NCBI GenBank assembly: GCA_904501735.1
Contig: CAJGBY010000013.1
Span: forward strand, 1 to 57,689
Length of the DNA: 57,689 bases
Reading direction: 5' to 3'
Origin: an uncultured Muribaculaceae bacterium
GTDB lineage: Bacteria; Bacteroidota; Bacteroidia; Bacteroidales; Muribaculaceae
Made by a program: the position numbers and the translations under genes. How positions within the stretch are numbered: the stretch's first letter is position 1; each line of letters begins with the position of its first letter. This document shows, piece by piece, positions 43,679-51,576 of the stretch. The notes beneath the pieces are model-generated. The model worked only from the letters and a program-made list of their open reading frames with translations. It searched no databases and had not been told where the DNA came from.

Positions 43679-44530
43679 ATGAAACAGACTTTGCAACACA
43701 TCAAGGACACACTTTCGCCCATTTTCTCGCAAGGCGAAATCAATTCTCTCATCAAAATCATTTTTGAGAATCTCAAAGGATATTCTCAAGTCGACATCAT
43801 CATGCACGGCGACGATGAGCTATCCGACTACATAAAAGGCAAGGTTCAATCTATTCTCACTCGACTTCTCAACCACGAGCCTATACAATACATCTTGGGC
43901 GACGCCTATTTCCAAGGCATGCACCTCAAGGTTACGCCTCACACTCTTATCCCTCGTCCCGAGACCGAGCAACTCGTCGACATCATCGTCGAGGAAAATC
44001 ATGCCTCCGACCTTCGAGTTCTCGACATTGGTACAGGTAGTGGAGCTATTGCCATTGCGTTGGCGCGTGCTTTGCGATTTGCACAAGTCGATGCAATCGA
44101 CATCTCGGCCGAAGCGCTATCGGTTGCCCGAGAGAATGCTAAGACTCTAAAAACTCGTGTCAACTTCGCGCTCAAGGACATTCTCGCCGAACCTGCACCC
44201 AGCGCGCCTCTTTACGACATCATTGTGAGCAATCCTCCTTACATCACCGAGAAGGAGCGTCACGATATGGAAGCTAATGTGCTCGACTATGAGCCTCACA
44301 CGGCTCTTTTTGTCCCCGACAACGACCCTCTGCTTTTCTATCGCGCTATCACGCTCTACGCCAAGAGTGCTCTTGCGCCAGGCGGACGACTATACTTCGA
44401 AATAAACCAAAATTTCGGCAAAGAAACTGAGCAACTCCTTGACAACAACGGCTTTACTAATATCGCAGTCATCAAGGACATGTATGCCAACGACCGTTTT
44501 GTTTCAGCCACCAAACCACTCGACAAATGA
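43679..44530 (+). CDS. prmC: Release factor glutamine methyltransferase
   Basis: The 283-residue SAM-dependent methyltransferase has an N-terminal helical domain, PRPETEQL (92-99), the SAM-binding DIGTGSGAIA (116-125) and the catalytic NPPY (185-188). PrmC methylates the glutamine of the GGQ motif of RF1 and RF2, so RF2 encoded in this window is a substrate. The recX start overlaps its stop by 4 bases. Confidence 0.94.
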   Translation: MKQTLQHIKDTLSPIFSQGEINSLIKIIFENLKGYSQVDIIMHGDDELSDYIKGKVQSILTRLLNHEPIQYILGDAYFQGMHLKVTPHTLIPRPETEQLVDIIVEENHASDLRVLDIGTGSGAIAIALARALRFAQVDAIDISAEALSVARENAKTLKTRVNFALKDILAEPAPSAPLYDIIVSNPPYITEKERHDMEANVLDYEPHTALFVPDNDPLLFYRAITLYAKSALAPGGRLYFEINQNFGKETEQLLDNNGFTNIAVIKDMYANDRFVSATKPLDK

Positions 44531-45015
44531 AAACAAAGAAACCTATATCACCCGAAAATGCGTTGGCGCGTGCAGCTGCGCTATGTAGCCGTTGCGAGAA
44601 GGCCGAAAGCGACATCCGCAACAAGCTTTCGTCGTGGGGAATATCACCCAACGATGCCGATAATATCACTCAAAAACTCATCGAGAATCGTTTCCTCGAC
44701 GAGGTGCGTTTTGCATCGGCTTTTGCACGCGACAAGTTCAACCTTGAAGGCTGGGGACGCGTAAAGATTGCTTACCAACTTCGCATGAAACGCATTTCAA
44801 GTGAGGCTATCGAGGAGGCTCTATCTCACATCGACGAAAACGAATACATCAGCATACTCAAGACCATTCTGAATGCAAAAATGAACTCACTCGCCTCTAA
44901 AGACCCTATCAAAGCCAAAGCGGCTGTAGTACGATATGCGTCGTCAAGAGGATTTGAGACCAACCTGATATTCAAGCACATGCCTGATTTTCCCGGCTGC
45001 GATGATGACCTTTAA
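44527..45015 (+). CDS. recX: Regulatory protein RecX
   Basis: The 162-residue, helix-rich basic protein has three RecX-like repeats, including AAALCSRCEKAESDIRNKL, LIENRFLDEVRFASAFARDK and IAYQLRMKRISSEAIEEAL. RecX inhibits RecA filament extension. It is translationally coupled to prmC (ATGA) and overlaps comF by 14 bases. Confidence 0.88.
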   Translation: MKTKKPISPENALARAAALCSRCEKAESDIRNKLSSWGISPNDADNITQKLIENRFLDEVRFASAFARDKFNLEGWGRVKIAYQLRMKRISSEAIEEALSHIDENEYISILKTILNAKMNSLASKDPIKAKAAVVRYASSRGFETNLIFKHMPDFPGCDDDL

Positions 45016-45706
45016 AAATATCTATAACGCCTTGCTCGATGTGCTTTTTCCGCGCATTTGTCCTGTGTGCGATTCGGTTCTTGCGTCGCACGAACAGCAC
45101 ATTTGCACGAAGTGTCTCACCGACATTCCTATCACGCGCTATCACACCGACAAGTTCAACGCTATGGAACAGTTGTTCGCTGGGAAAGTGCCTATCGAAC
45201 ACGCATCGGGCTTTTTCTTCTACGAAAAGGGGAATCCTTATGCCAACATCATTCATGACCTCAAATATCGCAATCAGCCACAATTAGGACGATTTGTAGC
45301 CACGCTCTATGCTAAGCAACTGGTTGCGTGTGGCTATTTTAGCGACATCGACTACATTATTCCTGTCCCTCTACATCCTCGAAAAAAGCGCAAGCGTGGA
45401 TACAACCAAAGTGAACTCATAGCACAAGGTTTTGCCGATGTGTTCAATGTCCCTATTCTCACCGATATCATCGTGGCTGTCCGCGATCACGACACACAAA
45501 CTGCCAAGGGCATCTATGAGCGATGGCTCAACACGCAAGGCATTTTCGATGTAAACAATAGCGAATATCTTGAAAACAAGCACATTCTCTTGGTTGACGA
45601 TGTGGTTACCACTGGAGCCACGCTTCTCAGTGCCGCCTCAACTATAGCACACATTCCTGGCATAAAAATAAGTCTTGCCACTTTGGGAGTAGCAAGACTC
45701 AAATAA
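45002..45706 (+). CDS. comF: ComF family phosphoribosyltransferase-like protein
   Basis: The 234-residue protein has an N-terminal zinc-ribbon (Cys20, Cys23, Cys35, Cys38 in CPVC...CTKC). The C-terminal type I PRTase fold contains VPLHPRKKRKRGYNQSEL and the PRPP loop LLVDDVVTTGATL. ComF proteins take part in DNA uptake and transformation in other bacteria; elsewhere their role is uncertain. It is the third gene of prmC-recX-comF. The stop is only 6 bases from the end of the convergent phage-like gene. Confidence 0.9.
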   Translation: MMTFKNIYNALLDVLFPRICPVCDSVLASHEQHICTKCLTDIPITRYHTDKFNAMEQLFAGKVPIEHASGFFFYEKGNPYANIIHDLKYRNQPQLGRFVATLYAKQLVACGYFSDIDYIIPVPLHPRKKRKRGYNQSELIAQGFADVFNVPILTDIIVAVRDHDTQTAKGIYERWLNTQGIFDVNNSEYLENKHILLVDDVVTTGATLLSAASTIAHIPGIKISLATLGVARLK

Positions 45707-45712
45707 AACATT

Positions 45713-48166
45713 TCACACCCTATAATCCACGGTTATATTTCTCAACACGGCTGTGCCTCGTGCCACGCCTTCCATCACCACTTTGAGCAATCTGCAAGGG
45801 CGTGCATATATCTGCAACTGCTGTGGATGACACACCGCTCCTTCCAACTTTATCGTGGCAATGTCGTTCCATTCACACGACACTCCATCGCTACCCAGTA
45901 GCTTCACAGTTCCTTGCACATCATCGCCACTCACATTCACCGTCATCATCATTGGAGCAATCATCAATCCTTCGTTTACCTCGATAGGATAGGTTTCGGC
46001 CGAAAACGCCACCTCACTATGCTGTTCGTCATTCATATCCACCAGTTCGTCTGCAATGGTTTGCCCCACGGCATCACCTCCATTCGACACATACACATTA
46101 CGCAGTCCGTCGCTTCTTTCGCTCCATCGACCACTAGGCAACAGCACTTTTATCGTGTTATCGTTCCACCTCACTACCAACTCTTTCTTGCTTCCAACCC
46201 ACGTCATTTGTGCCACATCGTCCACTTTTCCAAGTTCCCTTACATCTTTGCCACTCAACTCGCACAACATTCCACTTTTACTCACAAAATACACCTTTTC
46301 ATCGGCGATTGCCAAGGCTTTCTCGCTGCCAATAGCGCGATTGTCGATAAATTGTGCATCGCTATAATCGCCTTTCGCCTTGTAAGATAACGCAAAGATA
46401 CCTTCGCGAGTAAAAACATACACTGGATATCGCCCGAAAGTACTTGAATACACGGTTTTTCTCACTCCTGCCAACGCAAGCACTTCGCTCTGACTCACAG
46501 TGCGTTGCTGTTCTGTCACAAATGGATTGGCGACGGCGCTCACTTGCACTGCGTTTCTTATTGGTTCTTCTTGTCGCTGCTCGGTTGGCTCATAGAACGA
46601 AACACTCGCTTCCAACTCCACATCCTCCGCCGTATTGTTCAAGAAATAGGCATATCCTTGTTCGTTACACCCCACCAATTCTCCTGTCCATTCACTCACA
46701 TCATCGCCACTCTGCACCTTCACGGTGAGTTCGACGGCTCTTGCATCGGGATAGGCTATCAGTGCGTTGAGTTGCAAGGGTGTGTAATCACAGGCATATC
46801 TATCCACCTTCACAGCTTCGCCATTTGCAGTGTGCAATCGTGCCACTACCATCATTTCGCATGGTTTCGCCTCCACATCATCGCCCCAATACTGCACGCC
46901 TTGCCAACAATTTCGCATCTTCTGGCTATACACACCAGTATACAACCTACCACCAACACTCAATCCCACTTTGCTCACCACATCGTGGTTAATCGATTGT
47001 GTCAATTGGCATGCTCGTTCTCGGCTGAGGTTCTCGGTAAACAAGCCACTGCGCATCACTCCCACACAACGGTTCGACAATGCTCCCATATTATCAACTA
47101 TTGCCTCCACGCCATTAGGCACACTCACTCTGCATTCCGTCAGCCCCTGAATATCGGTAATTTGTGTCAATATGCGCCATTTTTCGGGATTCACAAGTTC
47201 GCTATATGCCACCGTGCTTTCTCTCGACCTAAACCAATAAGTAAGATACCTATTCGGAGTTATATAATCACATCTACACTCCACTTTATCGCCCTCAAAA
47301 GGAGCGAGTTCGTCGCTCACGAGCACATCGACCGACTTCACAAGCTCTGCCCATTCTTGCGACATAGGTTTCACCACAGCAACACCCACATTATACATCG
47401 CTGTTTGCAATTCGCTCTCGCCACAATAGCTCATCGCGCTATCCACTACGCCCGACACTTTCCTACGCATCTGCAGCCCATCGCCCACCACTATTGGCGC
47501 ACTTATCCACGCATAACTATCATCACGCATTCGCACGGCATATCGCACCGCTACGGGTTGAATATATGCGCCATTTTGCGTGGCTCTTTGTTTCAACGAT
47601 TCACAACTTTCGTTCACCGTTGTTTCCACTAATTTTCGGTCTTTCTCGGTCAGTCGTTCCCACTTGCTGTAGAGTTCTTCAAATGTTATACTTGGCACTA
47701 TTTCGCTCACCTCGGCCACATTCACAGCGCCAAACACCAATTGTGGGGCTATTTCAGTGAAATCAAGCAACTTATATTCTTGATCCTTGTAGTGCAGATA
47801 TTTCAATCCTGTCAGTGTTCCTACAACCACAAAGCTTCCCACACTTTGAGCCCATTCCACATCGCTATCAAGTGTGCAAATAGTCGATTTCATCGACACA
47901 AATTCGCCATCAAGTCGTTTACCCACTACATTCATCACAATGCCTTTGCACGACAAGAAATATTCACCGTCTTCCCTATTATCGATAAGCACAACACGCT
48001 CATTTCCCGACAATTTGCACAACGACCTCCACACTCCCATCGGTTCGAGGGCATCGGCACATTCACGCACATTCATTGCACCAAGACATTCACCCACAGC
48101 ACCACTTTCCACATTCACCCTGTCGGCTACTCCTTTAGGCACTATTTTCAATCTTTTTATCCTCAT
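45713..48166 (-). CDS. Large phage-like protein (probable tail or virion-associated), 817 residues
   Basis: No enzyme motif is recognisable. The N-terminus (VNVESGAVGECLGAMNVRECADALEPMG) and the segment AVRYAVRMRDDSYAWISAPI resemble large virion-associated proteins common in Bacteroidales siphophages and prophages. The rest is beta-rich with propeller-like repeats (e.g. KTVYSSTFGRYPVYVFTREG). No signal peptide or membrane segment is seen. It ends a three-gene minus-strand unit behind a consensus promoter, next to a divergent large terminase gene. The phage assignment is from pattern memory plus context. Confidence 0.55.
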   Translation of the reverse strand: MRIKRLKIVPKGVADRVNVESGAVGECLGAMNVRECADALEPMGVWRSLCKLSGNERVVLIDNREDGEYFLSCKGIVMNVVGKRLDGEFVSMKSTICTLDSDVEWAQSVGSFVVVGTLTGLKYLHYKDQEYKLLDFTEIAPQLVFGAVNVAEVSEIVPSITFEELYSKWERLTEKDRKLVETTVNESCESLKQRATQNGAYIQPVAVRYAVRMRDDSYAWISAPIVVGDGLQMRRKVSGVVDSAMSYCGESELQTAMYNVGVAVVKPMSQEWAELVKSVDVLVSDELAPFEGDKVECRCDYITPNRYLTYWFRSRESTVAYSELVNPEKWRILTQITDIQGLTECRVSVPNGVEAIVDNMGALSNRCVGVMRSGLFTENLSRERACQLTQSINHDVVSKVGLSVGGRLYTGVYSQKMRNCWQGVQYWGDDVEAKPCEMMVVARLHTANGEAVKVDRYACDYTPLQLNALIAYPDARAVELTVKVQSGDDVSEWTGELVGCNEQGYAYFLNNTAEDVELEASVSFYEPTEQRQEEPIRNAVQVSAVANPFVTEQQRTVSQSEVLALAGVRKTVYSSTFGRYPVYVFTREGIFALSYKAKGDYSDAQFIDNRAIGSEKALAIADEKVYFVSKSGMLCELSGKDVRELGKVDDVAQMTWVGSKKELVVRWNDNTIKVLLPSGRWSERSDGLRNVYVSNGGDAVGQTIADELVDMNDEQHSEVAFSAETYPIEVNEGLMIAPMMMTVNVSGDDVQGTVKLLGSDGVSCEWNDIATIKLEGAVCHPQQLQIYARPCRLLKVVMEGVARGTAVLRNITVDYRV

Positions 48167-48175
48167 AACTCCCTA

Positions 48176-48595
48176 TTAATTAACGCACAACGCTTGTTTT
48201 AATCTCGATTCGACTCGTTGCGATTCGGCAACACACCATTCTTGAACATGCTTTGCCTGACTTTGGGGTGCATACAGTTCCACAAGCGCACGCCACATCA
48301 CATATTCCTCGATTAAATGGGCAAGTTTCGTCCAATTTGTATTTTTTTCTCCTTCGATTCCTATCGTCATTTTCACCACATCGGCTCCACGCGACACATC
48401 TTTCACATATCCTCCAAATTGACTCTCGAAATCACCTATTTTTGCTTCGATTAATGCGTCTAAAGCGGCATTTTTCATAGGATTTACTATCGGTGGAAGT
48501 GTTGCCATATTTGTTACATCCACCCAAGCGCATTGACAGCCTATTTTCTGCTTTAACGAGGCCAGGCTGAGCCCCACTGTAAATGTTCTTTCCAT
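48176..48595 (-). CDS. Phage-like protein of unknown function, 139 residues
   Basis: This small, mainly helical protein has MKNAALDALIEAKIGDFESQFGGYV and LIEEYVMWRALVELYAPQSQAKHVQEW. The size and helix content recall head-tail connector or DUF6712-like phage proteins, but I cannot assign it firmly. It lies 9 bases upstream of the 817-residue gene and 5 bases downstream of the 132-residue gene. Confidence 0.5.
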   Translation of the reverse strand: MERTFTVGLSLASLKQKIGCQCAWVDVTNMATLPPIVNPMKNAALDALIEAKIGDFESQFGGYVKDVSRGADVVKMTIGIEGEKNTNWTKLAHLIEEYVMWRALVELYAPQSQAKHVQEWCVAESQRVESRLKQALCVN

Positions 48596-48600
48596 GGTAT

Positions 48601-48999
48601 TTAAGCTATATTATACAAGTATTTATAACAATATTCTGGCGAGATATAAAACCTACTCGCGCGTTTCTCTGCAAGCACACGCGATAATGCGTGCCCAAAG
48701 TTTAGGTAAGGTCGTTCTTTCATCTCGGTTTCTACAAGCTCAAGCAGTTCTTGCCACATCTGCCGTCGCAACGACAGCCTAAAACCACCAAAGCCATGAT
48801 TACGAACCGTCGACAGCACTTTGTAGGCATGCTCATAGCTCACATGAAAACGAGGATGCGACTCATATATCACTCGTTCCACTATGCGACGACGACTCAC
48901 CACACCACTTTTCGCAAATTCTTCTTTAAGGATTTTCTTGTAGGACGCTATTAGTTCCTTGTTTCTCATCTCGAGAAATTCATTACTGAGTTTTGTCAT
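48601..48999 (-). CDS. Small protein with an internal duplication, 132 residues, beside the terminase gene
   Basis: The preferred start is the ATG at 48999, because the upstream ATG at 49113 lies before the promoter at 49041-49072. The basic, helical protein contains two related segments: VERVIYESHPRFHVSYEHAY-KVLSTV and LSRVLAEKRASRFYISPEYC-YKYLYNI. Each has an RFxxSxExxYKxL core. This could be a duplicated DNA-binding helical unit. Its place next to TerL would suit a small-terminase-like role, but that is inference. Confidence 0.5.
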   Translation of the reverse strand: MTKLSNEFLEMRNKELIASYKKILKEEFAKSGVVSRRRIVERVIYESHPRFHVSYEHAYKVLSTVRNHGFGGFRLSLRRQMWQELLELVETEMKERPYLNFGHALSRVLAEKRASRFYISPEYCYKYLYNIA

Positions 49000-49040
49000 A
49001 GTAAATAGTATAAATTCTGTGTGTTTTTCAATATCGAGGG

Positions 49041-49072
49041 CAAAGATAATACCGCTTTTGGCTATTTGCAAA
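49041..49072 (-). promoter_or_regulatory. Promoter of the minus-strand phage-like genes
   Basis: Minus-strand TTTG (49069-49072), a 20-base spacer and TATCTTTG (49041-49048) match the consensus exactly. The predicted start near 49034 gives a 35-nt leader before the ATG at 48999. Confidence 0.75.
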
Positions 49073-49190
49073 ACATTTGTTGGCATTTTACCAATATTTA
49101 TCCTTTTTAGCATTCACTTTTAGGCTTTTACTCTTTCGAGGATATAATACCTTTCAAGCTATATTTTCTTTGCAAGTTAAAAAAGTTACT

Positions 49191-51062
49191 ATGAAAGACA
49201 TTATCGAAGAAAATGAGCGTCGCAATGCGGCTCTCTCCACCAACTACGACCCTATTTCAGGCATTGGGTGCTATGGCGAGCGGGAACTACGCACATTCAA
49301 GGGTAAACCTCTATATCTACCCACCAAGATGCTCCGTGAGCATCGCATCAATAGCAACACACCTCTTTCCAAAGTGGAAGCCTTGCGCATCAGATACGAT
49401 TTTGAGTTCTGGTGCGCTCGTTGCGTTACTATCAAGGACAAAGTCTCGGCTCGAAGCATTCCTTTCACGCTCAACGCTCCTCAACGCCGAGTTTTGGCAG
49501 TTCTTGAAGATATGCGCACCCACAACCAACCCATTCGTCTCATCATGCTCAAAGCACGACAATGGGGAGGCTCCACTCTTGTGCAAATCTATATGGCATG
49601 GATTCAAATAGTGCATTGCACCCATTGGAACAGCCTTATCTGTGGGCACTTAAAGGACACCTCTTCGGCGATTAAGGGTATCTACTCTCGTTTGCTCATG
49701 GAATACCCCACCAGTCTATCTCCAAGCAAAAAACGCATGATATTCCGACCTTTCGAAAAGAGTAAGAATGTGAGCGAAATCACTGGTCGCAACTGTCTTG
49801 TGGCTATGGGCTCGGCCGAAAGTCAAGAGGCTATTCGTGGTTATGACATCGCTATGGCACACCTCACTGAAGTGGCATTTTGGCGTGCTACCCCGCTACG
49901 AAGTCCCGAAAATGTGGTGCGTGCAGTGTGTGGCTCGGTTGCACTTTTGCCTCTCACTGTCATTGTCATGGAAAGCACGGCGAACGGAGTGGGCAATTTC
50001 TTTCACACCGAGTGGCTTCGTGCCAAAGCGGGAATGAGCGACAAGCAAGCAGTGTTTGTGCCGTGGTACGAAATCGAAATCTATCGCACTCCGGTCGACG
50101 ATGTCGAGGCTCTCTGGAAAGAACTTGATGAATACGAACTTAATCTATGGAATCAAGGGCTAACTCTCGAAATGATTGCATGGTATCACGCCAAGCGCAA
50201 GGAGTACAACTCTCACACGCAGATGATGGCCGAATACCCCACCGACGACATCGAGGCGTTTGCCAACACTGGGAAATGTGTGTTTGCTCTTTCGGACATC
50301 GAACAGTTTCGTAACGACTGTTATCAACCAGCATTCGTGGGCGAACTCGAGGGTAATGCACGCGAAGGTAAATCGGCTCTTAACGACTTGCGATTTGTCG
50401 AATCATCTACGGGCAAACTACATGTGTGGCGCAAGCCTCCCACTATCCCTGTCAATTCCAACAATCGCTACATCGTTACCGTCGATGTGGGTGGCATCAG
50501 CGATTCGGCCGACTATTCGGTCATTGCCGTGGTCGACCGCCTTAGTCCGTTGGGGAAACCCGAAATTGTGGCGCAATGGCGTGGACACACCTACCACGAC
50601 CTCTTAGCATGGAAAGCTGCTCAGATAGCACGATGGTACAACAATGCGCTTCTCGTTATAGAAAGCAACACGCTCGAAACGGAATTTACCGAAGGCGATG
50701 GTAGTGCCTACATCCTCGACATCGTGAGCCAAGCCTATTCCAATTTCTATTGGCGTATGCCGTCGGCTTCCAACCCATCCCACGAACGACGCATCGGGTT
50801 CCACACCAACCGTCGCACCAAGGAACAGGTGATCTACTCGATGATGCGCATTATTCGCGACCACCTCTACATCGAACACGACTCGCATGCTCTCGACGAA
50901 TTCAGTGTTTACGAGAAACAGCCTAATGGATCTTATGCAGCTATGAAGGGTCAACACGACGACATTCTCATGACCCGATGCATCGCTCTCTACATTGCAC
51001 AGGAAGAAGCCAAGAAAGACCTAAGCCGCCTTTCTTCATCTTCGCTCAAAAAACAATACTAA
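49191..51062 (+). CDS. terL: Phage terminase large subunit
   Basis: The 623-residue protein keeps both TerL activities. ATPase: Walker A-like KARQWGGST (121-129), Walker B ending in HLTEVAFW (Glu227) and coupling motif ESTANG (261-266). RNase H-like nuclease: VDVGGISDSADY (Asp432), IESNTLETEF (Glu491) and HDDILMTR (Asp591). It packages phage DNA. All key residues are present, so it is not an obvious pseudogene. The in-frame upstream ATG at 49077 would overlap the divergent promoter, so I chose 49191. No convincing promoter consensus lies directly upstream. No capsid, portal or protease gene is nearby. Confidence 0.85.
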   Translation: MKDIIEENERRNAALSTNYDPISGIGCYGERELRTFKGKPLYLPTKMLREHRINSNTPLSKVEALRIRYDFEFWCARCVTIKDKVSARSIPFTLNAPQRRVLAVLEDMRTHNQPIRLIMLKARQWGGSTLVQIYMAWIQIVHCTHWNSLICGHLKDTSSAIKGIYSRLLMEYPTSLSPSKKRMIFRPFEKSKNVSEITGRNCLVAMGSAESQEAIRGYDIAMAHLTEVAFWRATPLRSPENVVRAVCGSVALLPLTVIVMESTANGVGNFFHTEWLRAKAGMSDKQAVFVPWYEIEIYRTPVDDVEALWKELDEYELNLWNQGLTLEMIAWYHAKRKEYNSHTQMMAEYPTDDIEAFANTGKCVFALSDIEQFRNDCYQPAFVGELEGNAREGKSALNDLRFVESSTGKLHVWRKPPTIPVNSNNRYIVTVDVGGISDSADYSVIAVVDRLSPLGKPEIVAQWRGHTYHDLLAWKAAQIARWYNNALLVIESNTLETEFTEGDGSAYILDIVSQAYSNFYWRMPSASNPSHERRIGFHTNRRTKEQVIYSMMRIIRDHLYIEHDSHALDEFSVYEKQPNGSYAAMKGQHDDILMTRCIALYIAQEEAKKDLSRLSSSSLKKQY

Positions 51063-51080
51063 TCACTGATTTTGCAACAA

Positions 51081-51108
51081 AAAGGGAAATTGGATTCAGT
51101 TTCCCTTT
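51081..51108 (+). terminator. Probable terminator of terL
   Basis: AAAGGGAAA pairs with TTTCCCTTT (51081-51089 and 51100-51108), followed by CTATTTCG, a weak U-tract. Confidence 0.55.
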
Positions 51109-51127
51109 CTATTTCGCGTTAGGGCAT

Positions 51128-51158
51128 AAAAAAAGCACCGCGACTCACGACGAGGTGC
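51128..51158 (-). terminator. Rho-independent terminator on the minus strand
   Basis: On the minus strand GCACC and GGTGC close a hairpin (51135-51158) with further CG pairing inside, followed directly by T7 (51128-51134). The plus strand lacks a T-tract after the hairpin, so it is oriented against terL. Confidence 0.75.
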
Positions 51159-51328
51159 CCTAGGAAAAAAATAGTATGAATAAAATGTGGTATTAGGGTT
51201 AACATCTTTTTGAGACTGGGCACTTTCGCACCTATCCCATATATCTTTAATTAACTAACATTTCTATTTCGTTCTCACTATTATTTCGAAAGCAAATTTT
51301 ATTATTTTCGAGATTTTTGTGAGGTTTG
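51128..51328 (-). ncRNA. Candidate small RNA of about 200 nt
   Basis: A consensus minus-strand promoter (51335-51365) and a strong terminator (51128-51158) bracket about 200 nt without open frames. The transcript contains CTCAC...GTGAG and TTTCGAAA hairpin elements. A GTGCCC (51218-51223) can pair with GGGCAC in the terminator arm (51155-51160). Size and closed structure are compatible with a 6S-like or other regulatory RNA, but no family is recognised. Confidence 0.5.
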
Positions 51329-51334
51329 ATGATA

Positions 51335-51365
51335 CAAAAATACAAAAAAAATGATTATTGGCAAA
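51335..51365 (-). promoter_or_regulatory. Promoter of the candidate small RNA
   Basis: Minus-strand TTTG (51362-51365), a 19-base spacer and TATTTTTG (51335-51342) match the consensus exactly. Confidence 0.6.
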
Positions 51366-51517
51366 CATTTTGCAATCTTTTTCCTCCAAAAAGCCCGATA
51401 AAATGGGCATTTCGTATATTATTTTGTGTTATTTTCACACATCGTATATGCGTTATTTATTCATGTTTCATTTACTTTCATTTCGTAACCTTATACCCCT
51501 TAAAAAAAAAATAGTGG

Positions 51518-51549
51518 TTTGCACATCTACAAAAAAGTACCTACTTTTG
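51518..51549 (+). promoter_or_regulatory. Promoter of the glycosidase operon
   Basis: TTTG (51518-51521), a 20-base spacer and TACTTTTG (51542-51549) match the consensus exactly. The ATG follows at 51577. Confidence 0.8.
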
Positions 51550-51576
51550 TAACATAATTATTATGTACAAAACCCT

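Larger units (their letters stand above)
51063..51576. other. Gene-free interval between terL and the glycosidase operon
   Basis: 514 bases without a credible protein gene. It holds a hairpin after terL (51081-51108), a minus-strand terminator (51128-51158), a candidate minus-strand small RNA with its promoter (51335-51365), a further hairpin GCCC-GATAAAAT-GGGC near 51392-51407, and the glycosidase operon promoter (51518-51549). The 51400-51510 part is very AT-rich with nothing else recognisable. Confidence 0.6.

Noticed and set aside
46505..47632. 375-codon plus-strand open frame inside the 817-residue gene
   Set aside because: Composition is rich in His, Ile, Thr and Ser with no motifs, as expected for an antisense shadow of a real minus-strand gene.
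49000..49113. Longer start of the 132-residue phage-module protein
   Set aside because: The extension overlaps an exact consensus promoter at 49041-49072 and would require transcription from further upstream, into terL.
51392..51407. GCCC-GATAAAAT-GGGC hairpin as a terminator
   Set aside because: It is a short 4-bp GC stem with T5 only on the minus strand, and there is no gene for it to terminate on that strand. Mentioned only within the intergenic entry.
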